Of a stretch of 30,533 nt of DNA, positions 23,923 through 30,533 are shown in pieces. A program made the position numbers and the translations under genes. Location: assembly GCA_963976695.1 (NCBI GenBank), contig CAXBMB010000045.1:1-30533 (forward strand). Direction: 5' to 3'. The first letter of the stretch is position 1; the number at the start of each line of letters is the position of its first letter. The DNA comes from CAXBMB01 sp963976695. Lineage in GTDB: Bacteria > Pseudomonadota > Alphaproteobacteria > Kiloniellales > DSM-21159. A model generated the notes under the pieces. It worked only from the letters and a program-made list of their open reading frames with translations, was not told where the DNA came from and ran no database searches.

Positions 23923-24979
23923 GGGTGGCAACCTTTCTTGTCGTTCGATCGGCAGCGGGCGGCGGCTTGCCTCCCGCCTGCCGTCGGGATTGAATTTCGG
24001 GGTTTGGTCGCAGCGCCGCGGGCGGCGTCTCGGCGCCGTCGGGCAAAAGACGGGGCGCGGCCGCCAACCTATCACGGGGCGCAGCGGTGGTTAATTGCGT
24101 CTGCTGCTGGAGCCGCAGCAGCGCCGCGCCGATCAGGCCGGCGCGTTGCAGCTCCTCGGCCAGCCGCCGTCCCCTGTCCAGCGCCTGGGCAACCGCCACC
24201 GCCGGCAGCGCCGCGCAGCCCGTCACCACCAAACGCGCGCCCAGGTCACTGTCCGGATCCAAGGCGCAGGCCGGCTGACGGACAATCGCCGGATCGCCCG
24301 GCAGGTCCACCGCATTGCCGATGATCGTGGCCGCCGCATCGGCAAGGGCGGCCGTGCGCGCCAGCACGGTAACGGAATCGGCGATGCCCAAGGAAAAGCT
24401 ACGCCCGCCCCGCCCGGAGGTGGCAAGGCCGCGCCACGGGTGCGCGGCCCGCAGGGTAAAGCGCGCGGGCCCTTCCGCTGCTTGCGGTCCTTGCGGTCCT
24501 AGCTGCCGCGCGGGCCCGCGCGAGCCCGCGCCGTCGCCGTCCTCAAGCGCCGCCAGGGCCACCCGATAGCTGTGTCCCGCGCTGAGATGATAGGCGATAT
24601 CCCCGCCGTTGTTGACAAAGGCCCGGCGCAGCTTGCCGCCGGCGACCATCGCCGCCAGCACCTGTTCCGCCACCGCCCCGGCCACGGCGGCCATCGGCGT
24701 GATAAACAATCCTCTTTCGGCCAGCGGACGCACCGCCGCTTCCATCCGACGGGCCACCGGTCCCCGCAACGCCAGACCGGCGGGCGGACAGGCCCGGCGC
24801 AGGCCGGGCAGTTCCGTCACCAGGCGCTCAAGCAGGCCGTCAAAGGCGGCGACTGCCGCCGCAAAGGCCTTCTGCACCTCCGGTTTGTCGCCATCGGCGG
24901 CCAGAATCAAATCGATCGGTCCGTGCTGCAGATGCAGACGCCGGCCGTCCGGCAACCAATGGGCTTGCGGCCCGATCAT
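23915..24979 (-). CDS. UPF0280 family protein (ApbE-like superfamily)
   Basis: The protein has 354 residues. LFITPMAAVAGAVAEQVL, RAFVNNGGDIAYHL, LATSGRGGRSFSLGIADSVTVLA and ALADAAATIIGNAV are UPF0280/COG2122 motifs. They mirror the (N)GGD, ATSG and ADA-AT segments of ApbE FAD:protein FMN transferases, with which the family shares a fold. A low-complexity insert (about 149-172) and a C-terminal extension of about 60 residues, rich in Arg/Pro/Ala, are additions to the core. It overlaps the reductase gene by four bases. Because the E. barkeri 6-hydroxynicotinate reductase was reported to have covalently bound flavin, a flavin-attachment role is an attractive inference. Confidence 0.82.
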   Translation of the reverse strand: MIGPQAHWLPDGRRLHLQHGPIDLILAADGDKPEVQKAFAAAVAAFDGLLERLVTELPGLRRACPPAGLALRGPVARRMEAAVRPLAERGLFITPMAAVAGAVAEQVLAAMVAGGKLRRAFVNNGGDIAYHLSAGHSYRVALAALEDGDGAGSRGPARQLGPQGPQAAEGPARFTLRAAHPWRGLATSGRGGRSFSLGIADSVTVLARTAALADAAATIIGNAVDLPGDPAIVRQPACALDPDSDLGARLVVTGCAALPAVAVAQALDRGRRLAEELQRAGLIGAALLRLQQQTQLTTAAPRDRLAAAPRLLPDGAETPPAALRPNPEIQSRRQAGGKPPPAADRTTRKVATHA

Positions 24980-26487
24980 TTGCGCTTGTCCCCCCAGCGA
25001 TAAAGTCGATCATCCATCGGCCAGGGCGCGTCGCGGTGATCGCCCACCCGCCGGGCGGCCTTGCCCACCGCCTCGGAAAGCGGCACCACCGCGGCCATGT
25101 GACCGCCCAGCCGGGCATAGTCCGACAGCCGCATGGTAAACTCAATCGGCGCCACCAAGGCGGGCGTCGGCACATAGCCGAAGGAATTTTCCGGCATTTG
25201 CGTCACGTCGGCCATCACGGTAATTCCGCCGCCCGGCCAGATGTAGGCCTGCGCGCCGCCACAGGAAACGTAGGTCAGCGCGTCCTTGACCGAGTTGGTC
25301 AGCCGGACGGGATTTTCGGTGACCCCGGCCCGCAACGACCCGCCGGCGCCGCCCATAAAAAGCACCGAACAGGTGGCCGGTTCGCAGTTCTCGGTGATTC
25401 GATCGACCGAGAGCTGCAGGCGATCGGGCAGCGCCGTCTTTACCGGCGTCAACGCATCATCCAGCTCGTAGTAGGCGTACTGCTCGCCGGTGGTGGAAAC
25501 CATCAAGAGGGTCATGCCGGGCCGGGCTTCCTTCGGGTTGAAGTCGCCCAGGATCATCAAGGGATCTTCAATATCCGTGCCGCCCCATCCGTTGCCCGGA
25601 TCGGCCACCTGAAAGTAACGTCCCGGGGTCGAGCGGCGGCCCATGATGCGGATTCCGGTCGCCGCGATGCCCAGCATCTTGCCCGCCTGGTGCTCGGACA
25701 GAACGCCGGTGATGTGGTCGTCCACCACCACCACGTCGTCCACCAACCCCTGCCATTGCTTGGCGAACATGCCGATGGTCGCCGAGCCGCAGCCGACCCG
25801 CATGCGCTGCTCGACAACCCCGCCGATGATCGGCGCGGCGCCGGCCTGGACCACCAGGTCCGCGCCGCCGTCAACCGTCATCTCGACGGCCTGGCCGTTG
25901 CAGAGTTTCAGCAGCGCGTCGCAGGTCAGGCGGCCTTCCTTCTTGGAGCCGCCGGTTAGGTGATGAACCCCGCCCAGCGACATCATCTGCGAGCCATATT
26001 CGGCCGTGGTGATATGGCCAATGGCCTCGCCCGCCACCCGAACGGTGGCGCATTCCGGACCGATATGGCGGTCGGTGTCGATTTTCACCTTCACGCCGCA
26101 GTAGCTGAAAATGCCCTCGGTCACCACCGTGACCATGTCAACGCCGTCGATCTCCTGCGAGACGATGAACGGCGCCGGCTTATAGTCCGGATAGGTGGTT
26201 CCCGCGCCGACGGCGGTGACGAAGGACCCCTCGGGCTGCACGATATCGCCTTCCCAGGCCGTCGCGCCTTCCTTGGGCAGGAACGGCACCAACTTGCCGC
26301 CGTCGGCCTTGGTCTTGTCGATGATGGTGAAGGGATCGACGCGGATCAACTCTCCCGCCTGGTTGGCGTAGCGGTCGCAGGCCCCCACCTTGCCGTCGGC
26401 GATGTAGCACATCACCGGGCAGGCGTCACAGCGGATCTTGCCGGTCTTGGGATCTGGTTTGCTGGCGTCGCTAACGCTGTTGCTCAT
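24976..26487 (-). CDS. hnr: 6-hydroxynicotinate reductase homologue (Fe-S flavoprotein)
   Basis: The product has 503 residues. The N-terminus carries Cys20, Cys23, Cys27 and Cys37 (C-x2-C-x3-C-x9-C), a [4Fe-4S]-type motif. Further cysteines at 130, 146, 189, 196, 233, 368, 373 and 409 could hold additional clusters. I recognise it as the family annotated as 6-hydroxynicotinate reductase, which in E. barkeri reduces 6-hydroxynicotinate to 1,4,5,6-tetrahydro-6-oxonicotinate using ferredoxin and contains covalent flavin and several Fe-S clusters. No canonical ApbE target [S/T]GA[S/T] is seen; the nearest is EGAT at 73-76. It overlaps both neighbours by four bases. The enamidase encoded elsewhere in the window uses the product of this reaction, which strengthens the call. 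Confidence 0.8.
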   Translation of the reverse strand: MSNSVSDASKPDPKTGKIRCDACPVMCYIADGKVGACDRYANQAGELIRVDPFTIIDKTKADGGKLVPFLPKEGATAWEGDIVQPEGSFVTAVGAGTTYPDYKPAPFIVSQEIDGVDMVTVVTEGIFSYCGVKVKIDTDRHIGPECATVRVAGEAIGHITTAEYGSQMMSLGGVHHLTGGSKKEGRLTCDALLKLCNGQAVEMTVDGGADLVVQAGAAPIIGGVVEQRMRVGCGSATIGMFAKQWQGLVDDVVVVDDHITGVLSEHQAGKMLGIAATGIRIMGRRSTPGRYFQVADPGNGWGGTDIEDPLMILGDFNPKEARPGMTLLMVSTTGEQYAYYELDDALTPVKTALPDRLQLSVDRITENCEPATCSVLFMGGAGGSLRAGVTENPVRLTNSVKDALTYVSCGGAQAYIWPGGGITVMADVTQMPENSFGYVPTPALVAPIEFTMRLSDYARLGGHMAAVVPLSEAVGKAARRVGDHRDAPWPMDDRLYRWGDKRK

Positions 26488-29279
26488 GGTTCTACTCTGT
26501 GTTTGTTTTGCGCCAGGATGGCCGCACGAACCCGGTCGGGCATAGCCGGCAGCCTGCTGATCTCGGCGCCGGTGGCGTGACGAATGGCGTTGAGAATCGC
26601 CGGCGCGGTGGGAATCAGAACGTGCTCGCCCAGCCCTTTGGCGCCATAGGGGCCGTGGGCGTCTTCTTCCTCGATGATCAGGGTTTCCACCGGCGGCATG
26701 TCGCCAAAGGTCGGGATCAGGTAGTCGTGCAGGTTCTCGGTGCGGCCCGGCAGGAACTCTTCCATCAGCGCCATGCCGATGCCTTGCGCCGCGCCGCCTT
26801 CGACCTGGCCTTCCACCAGTTGCGGGTTGATCGCCCGACCGACGTCATGGGCGGCGGTCAGCTTCAGCAGCTTGACGGTGCCCAGGGTCTGATCCACCTC
26901 CAGTTCCATCATGTGCGCGGCATAGCCAAACACCGCATAGGGAACCCCCTGGCCGTTCTCGTCCAGCGGCTGGGTCGGCGGGTCGTAGCTCTCGACAGCC
27001 ATCAACACATAGCCGTCGGGGTTGACCTCCAACTGGTCCAGCGCGATGCGATGACTCACCCCCTGTTCTTCCAGGTGAATGGCGCCGGCGGCGATCTTCA
27101 GCTTAGCGTCGGCCGACAGATTGGCCAGGCGCAGGATCTCGGCCCGCAGCGCCGCGCCGGACAGCCGGGCTGCATTGCCGCTGACGAAGGTCTGGCGCGA
27201 CGCCGAGGTTTTGCCGGCGTCGGGCGTGATGTCGGTGTCGCCGCCGACCAGTTCGATCTGGGCCAGCGGAATCCCCAAGGCGTCCGCGAAAATCTGTGGA
27301 ATTACCGTGTTGGCGCCCTGGCCGATGTCCGTGGCGCCCTGATGCAGCCGCACCTGCCCCTTGGCCGTAATGCCGGACTTGATGGTGGCCGGATTGGGCA
27401 AGGAGGTGTTGCCGCAGCCATACCAGCCGCCGGCCAGACCGACGCCGCGCCGCAGGCCCCCGGTTGGCTGTTGCTGGTTCCAGGCCGCCGTCGCCGCCAG
27501 CGCCCGGCGCCAGTGCGGCCGGAGCGCCTCGAAACAGGCGGTGATCCCCACGCCCTTTTCAAACACCTGCCCGGTAACCGTCGGCACGCCGTTATGCAGG
27601 GCGTTGCGCAGTCGAAAGTCCAGCCGATCCAACCCCAACTTGTCGGCCAGCTGATCAAACAGGCATTCCTGGGCGACCGCCGACTGCGGCACGCCGAAGC
27701 CGCGAAAGGCCCCGGAGGGCGCGCAGTTGGTGTGAATCGCGCGGCTGCGCGCGCGATAGTTCTCGATGGCGTAGGGTCCCGAGGCATGGACCGGCACCCG
27801 ATTGGCCACCGTCGGACCCCAGGAGGAATAGGCGCCGGTGTTGAAGGTGCCCAGAAAATCAAAGGCGGTGACCCGCCCGCTTTCGTCGGCGCCGATCTTC
27901 AGCGTGATTTCCGCCGGATGACGCTTGGTGGTGGAGGTCATCGAATCGGTCCGCGAATAGGTCACCCGCACCGGGCGCTTCAGCATCCACGCCGCCAAGG
28001 CCACAAAGGGCTGCAGGGAAATATCGAGCTTGGAGCCGAAACCGCCGCCGGTGGCGGTGGGAACGATGCGAACCTGTGCCGGGTCCAGATCCATGATCTT
28101 GACGATTTCGTCGCGATCCATGTAGGGCGCCTGCGTACAGGCATGAATCTCAAGGCGGTCGCCGACCCGGCGGGCGAAACCGGCTTCGGGTTCGATGTAG
28201 GCATGCTCGACGAAGGACGTCGTGTAGCTTCCCTCCACCACCGCCGCCGCAGCGGCAAGCGCCTGGGCGACATCGCCCTTTTGCACAAACCCGCCGGTCA
28301 TCAGATTGCCGGGACGGTCGGCGTGAAGCTGGGCGGCCCCGGGCGCTTCCGCCTCGCCGGGCGTCAGCGCGTGGGGCAAGGCCTCCCAGGTTACCGGAAA
28401 GGCGCTGAGATCCAGCCCGGCCATGGTGGCGGCATCGCCCACCACGGCGGCCACCGCCTCGCCCTTGAAGCGCGTTTCCAGCTCGGCAAACACCGGCTGG
28501 TCGGAAAAGGCCGGGATCACCGAAAAATGGTTCTTGCCGGGAATGTCTTTCGCGGTCAGCACCAAGGCCAAACCGGGCGTTGCCTTGACGTAGGCGTCCA
28601 GGTCGCCAAAGCAGAAGCGGGCGCGGTGATGGGGGGCGCGCACAACCTTCAACACCAGCGCGTCGGCCGGGGCGACATCGTCGCCGAACAGCTCCAAGCC
28701 CGAGACCTTGGCCTGGCCGTCCAAACGCGGCACCACGGCGCCGACCACTGTTTGCCCGCCGTCCGGGGCGCTGCGGGTCAGTGCTTGGGTCTTCGCCGGC
28801 CGGGCGTCGGTGGCGCTGCAAACCGCCTGAATAATCTTGAGATAGCCGGTACAGCGGCACAGCACGCCGCCCAAGGCGTCCTTGACCTGTTCCTCGCTGG
28901 GGCGCGGTTCGACCCGCAGCAAGGCCAGCGCGGCGACCATCACGCCGGGCGTGCAGATGCCGCATTGCGCCGCGCCGTGCGCCAGAAACGCCTGCTTCAG
29001 CTTGTCCGCCAGCGGATCTTGGCGCACCAGCCCCGCCAAGGTCTCCACATCGCGCCCTTGCAAGCGCCCGACGGGAACCATGCAGGCGCAGACCGCTTCG
29101 CCTTCCACCAACACCGTGCAGGCACCGCAGTCGCCAGCGTTGCAGCCGACCTTCACATCCTTGGCGCCCAGTTCCTCGCGCAGAACCTCGGACAGCCGCG
29201 TGAACGGCGGCGCGGCAACCGTCACCTCTTCCTGGTTAAGGCGAAAGGTAAGAAGTTCTTGGCTCAAAACAGCACTCAT
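26484..29279 (-). CDS. Xanthine-dehydrogenase-family hydroxylase, fused [2Fe-2S] and molybdopterin subunits (candidate nicotinate 6-hydroxylase)
   Basis: The protein has 931 residues. Residues 1-160 are a small subunit with two [2Fe-2S] sites: Cys46, Cys51, Cys54 and Cys64/66, then Cys106, Cys109, Cys141 and Cys143 (GICTPG, CRCTGY). From about 180 on it is a full molybdopterin large subunit: TGGGFGSKLDISLQPF, SGAFRGFGVPQ, HQGATDIGQGANTV, and GAKGLGEH with Glu885 as the predicted catalytic base. Such enzymes hydroxylate N-heterocycles with water. With the FAD subunit upstream and the 6-hydroxynicotinate reductase downstream, nicotinate to 6-hydroxynicotinate is the expected reaction. It differs from E. 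barkeri nicotinate dehydrogenase, which splits the Mo subunit in two. A purine or other heterocycle substrate is not excluded. Confidence 0.88.
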   Translation of the reverse strand: MSAVLSQELLTFRLNQEEVTVAAPPFTRLSEVLREELGAKDVKVGCNAGDCGACTVLVEGEAVCACMVPVGRLQGRDVETLAGLVRQDPLADKLKQAFLAHGAAQCGICTPGVMVAALALLRVEPRPSEEQVKDALGGVLCRCTGYLKIIQAVCSATDARPAKTQALTRSAPDGGQTVVGAVVPRLDGQAKVSGLELFGDDVAPADALVLKVVRAPHHRARFCFGDLDAYVKATPGLALVLTAKDIPGKNHFSVIPAFSDQPVFAELETRFKGEAVAAVVGDAATMAGLDLSAFPVTWEALPHALTPGEAEAPGAAQLHADRPGNLMTGGFVQKGDVAQALAAAAAVVEGSYTTSFVEHAYIEPEAGFARRVGDRLEIHACTQAPYMDRDEIVKIMDLDPAQVRIVPTATGGGFGSKLDISLQPFVALAAWMLKRPVRVTYSRTDSMTSTTKRHPAEITLKIGADESGRVTAFDFLGTFNTGAYSSWGPTVANRVPVHASGPYAIENYRARSRAIHTNCAPSGAFRGFGVPQSAVAQECLFDQLADKLGLDRLDFRLRNALHNGVPTVTGQVFEKGVGITACFEALRPHWRRALAATAAWNQQQPTGGLRRGVGLAGGWYGCGNTSLPNPATIKSGITAKGQVRLHQGATDIGQGANTVIPQIFADALGIPLAQIELVGGDTDITPDAGKTSASRQTFVSGNAARLSGAALRAEILRLANLSADAKLKIAAGAIHLEEQGVSHRIALDQLEVNPDGYVLMAVESYDPPTQPLDENGQGVPYAVFGYAAHMMELEVDQTLGTVKLLKLTAAHDVGRAINPQLVEGQVEGGAAQGIGMALMEEFLPGRTENLHDYLIPTFGDMPPVETLIIEEEDAHGPYGAKGLGEHVLIPTAPAILNAIRHATGAEISRLPAMPDRVRAAILAQNKHRVEP

Positions 29280-29285
29280 GTGGCG

Positions 29286-30152
29286 TTACTTCCCAAGGCA
29301 GGACGACAGGGCGCGGCAGATCAGTTCTTCGGCGGCCGCCAAGCGGTAAGCGGCCGAGCCCCGAATGTCGTCAATCGGACGCAAGGGGCGCAAAAGATCG
29401 GAGGTCACCCGTGGGGTGAGCGCGGCGGCGGACCAATCAAGGCCGGTGAGAGCGGCTTCCAGCGCTGACAGACGCTGCGCCACGGCCGAACAGGAGCCCA
29501 CGGCAATTCGCGCCTGGGAAACCTTTCCCTGACCATCGGGCAGCAACAGCACCGACACCATGGCGATGGAGATCACCAGATAGCGGCGCGCGCCCAGCTT
29601 GACAAAGCTGCTGCGGGCCTGTGCCGGCAAGCAGGGCAACAGCAGCGCCGTCACCAGTTCATCGGGACGTCGAACCGTCTGCCGCACCCCGGTGATGAAC
29701 TCGGTCAGCGGCACCACTCTTGTGCCCGACTGGCTGCTCAGCTCCAGCGAAGCCTCCAGCGTCAGCAGCGGTGGAACGCCATCGGCGGCCGGCGAGGCGT
29801 TGCAAAGATTGCCCACCACGGTCGCGGCGTTCTGGATCTGCAAGGACCCCACCTCGCGCGCCGCCGCCTTCAGGCCGTCGAAGGCCGCCGGCAGCTTGGC
29901 CCGGACAATGTCGCTCCAACTGGTCAACGCGCCGATCCGCCAGACCGCGCCGCCGTCCCGCTCTTCGCGCGACAGACCGCGCAACGCCGTCAGACCGGTG
30001 ATATCCATAACCGGGTCGGCCTGGGCGGCGGTGAAGATCGGCCGGTCGCCCAGCGCCGGATAGAAGTCGGTGCCGCCCGCCAGCAGGCGGACCGGTTCGG
30101 CGGCGAGAAACCCGAGCGCCTCATCAAGTCGATTGGGGACTAAGTACCTCAT
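29286..30152 (-). CDS. FAD-binding subunit of the molybdenum hydroxylase (CoxM/XdhB-like)
   Basis: The 288-residue protein begins MRYLVPNRLDEALGFLA, then LLAGGTDFYPAL, the first FAD-contact motif of the CO-dehydrogenase medium-subunit family, and later TVVGNLCNASPAADGVPPLL, the second FAD motif. The ATG at 30152 with AGGAAG just before it is preferred over an in-frame GTG at 30164 without a ribosome-binding site. It is the first gene of the minus-strand operon, six bases ahead of the fused Fe-S/Mo gene. It passes electrons from the Fe-S clusters to NAD+ or another acceptor. No cytochrome subunit is present, so an NAD+- or O2-linked enzyme is more likely than a respiratory-chain-linked one. 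Confidence 0.9.
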   Translation of the reverse strand: MRYLVPNRLDEALGFLAAEPVRLLAGGTDFYPALGDRPIFTAAQADPVMDITGLTALRGLSREERDGGAVWRIGALTSWSDIVRAKLPAAFDGLKAAAREVGSLQIQNAATVVGNLCNASPAADGVPPLLTLEASLELSSQSGTRVVPLTEFITGVRQTVRRPDELVTALLLPCLPAQARSSFVKLGARRYLVISIAMVSVLLLPDGQGKVSQARIAVGSCSAVAQRLSALEAALTGLDWSAAALTPRVTSDLLRPLRPIDDIRGSAAYRLAAAEELICRALSSCLGK

Positions 30153-30533
30153 CTCTTCCTGCACATTTTTTCCCGCACATTTTTGAACGCATACTGCGTA
30201 TTTTTTGTTCAGTTTTTATTTAGCCTACTAACATTGCAACACCTTTCCAAAGCACTTGTCAATTTATTTAGGAACATAAATATATTTTACCAAAATTCCG
30301 AAAATAATTCAATAAATTCAATTCGATAACACAAATTCCCAGGTTGCTTCGACGGCACGATCTCGGCCGGAACGGTGAAATTAATTTGTCTACATAAGCA
30401 CGATTTGCGACCAAATTCGTCGCTCATTCCGCCCGCCGCCGCGCTGCCGACCCGGCGACGCAGCGACGCCGGCGCTCCCGAGTTCGACCGCACCGCCCGC
30501 CGCACCGCCCCCGGCGCCACCCCCGCGCCACCC
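30153..30533. other. AT-rich upstream region of the hydroxylase operon, no gene called
   Basis: From about 30165 to 30345 the sequence is markedly AT-rich within a GC-rich window, then returns to very GC-rich at 30421-30533. The AT-rich part carries the TTAG-N4-CTAA element, a short inverted repeat ACGCA-TAC-TGCGT (30188-30200), and a second TTTATTTAG half site at 30263-30271 followed by ATAAAT. I see no credible protein or RNA gene; the open frame at 30287-30520 on the minus strand has no family features. A divergent gene may start beyond the right edge. Confidence 0.6.
30220..30231. promoter_or_regulatory. Candidate operator TTAG-N4-CTAA upstream of the hydroxylase operon
   Basis: TTAG (30220-30223) and CTAA (30228-30231) are palindromic halves within TTTATTTAG-CCTA-CTAAC (30215-30232), matching the site at 15805-15822 except in the 4-base centre. 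It lies about 70 bases before the chosen start of the FAD-subunit gene. Confidence 0.5.

Noticed and set aside
26499..29468. Plus-strand open frame of 989 codons opposite the molybdenum hydroxylase
   Set aside because: The minus-strand product has all expected Fe-S and Mo-cofactor motifs; the antisense frame has none and reflects codon bias.
30287..30520. Minus-strand 77-codon frame at the right edge
   Set aside because: It spans the switch from GC-rich to AT-rich sequence, has no ribosome-binding site or family features, and covers the promoter region.

Overview
The window is high-GC DNA, very probably from an alphaproteobacterium (Rhodospirillales-like gene content, dense overlapping genes with ATGA junctions, several complete branched-chain-type ABC transporters). 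This placement is inferred from protein style and composition; there is no rRNA or other marker gene in the window. No tRNA, rRNA, IS element, phage gene or CRISPR array was seen.

Left block (about 1-15 kb). After the 3' end of a HutD-family gene and a LuxR-type regulator comes a plus-strand catabolic block: an arginine deiminase/amidinotransferase-fold hydrolase, RidA, a three-part oxidase of the HcnABC/opine-oxidase type (FAD oxidoreductase, small [2Fe-2S] protein, NAD(P)/FAD protein with BFD-like Cys motif), an M20 hydrolase with an altered metal site, a PuuE-type allantoinase and a PuuB-type amine oxidase. Convergent to it lies a complete five-gene ABC importer whose components look most like urea/short-chain amide (Urt/Fmd) systems. 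Together they look like uptake and oxidation of a guanidino-, ureido- or amide-containing amine; the substrate cannot be read from sequence.

Right block (about 15-30.5 kb). This looks like a pathway for reductive degradation of nicotinamide and nicotinate. PncA nicotinamidase and an enamidase homologue lie on the plus strand. On the minus strand a long operon encodes an FAD subunit, a fused [2Fe-2S]/molybdopterin hydroxylase (candidate nicotinate 6-hydroxylase), a 6-hydroxynicotinate reductase homologue, an ApbE-like UPF0280 protein, two tandem DUF1185 ('amino acid synthesis') proteins, a second Liv-type ABC importer with a fused LivH-LivM permease, and a MarR regulator. The scheme is nicotinamide -> nicotinate -> 6-hydroxynicotinate -> 1,4,5,6-tetrahydro-6-oxonicotinate -> 2-formylglutarate + NH3. 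It is the chemistry known from the anaerobe Eubacterium barkeri, but the later E. barkeri genes are absent.

Regulatory structure is rich. There are overlapping face-to-face promoters and three 17-bp iterons between the first ABC operon and pncA. A near-identical TTTATTTAG-N4-CTAAC element lies upstream of both the enamidase gene and the hydroxylase operon. Perfect palindromes lie upstream of the second ABC operon and of marR.
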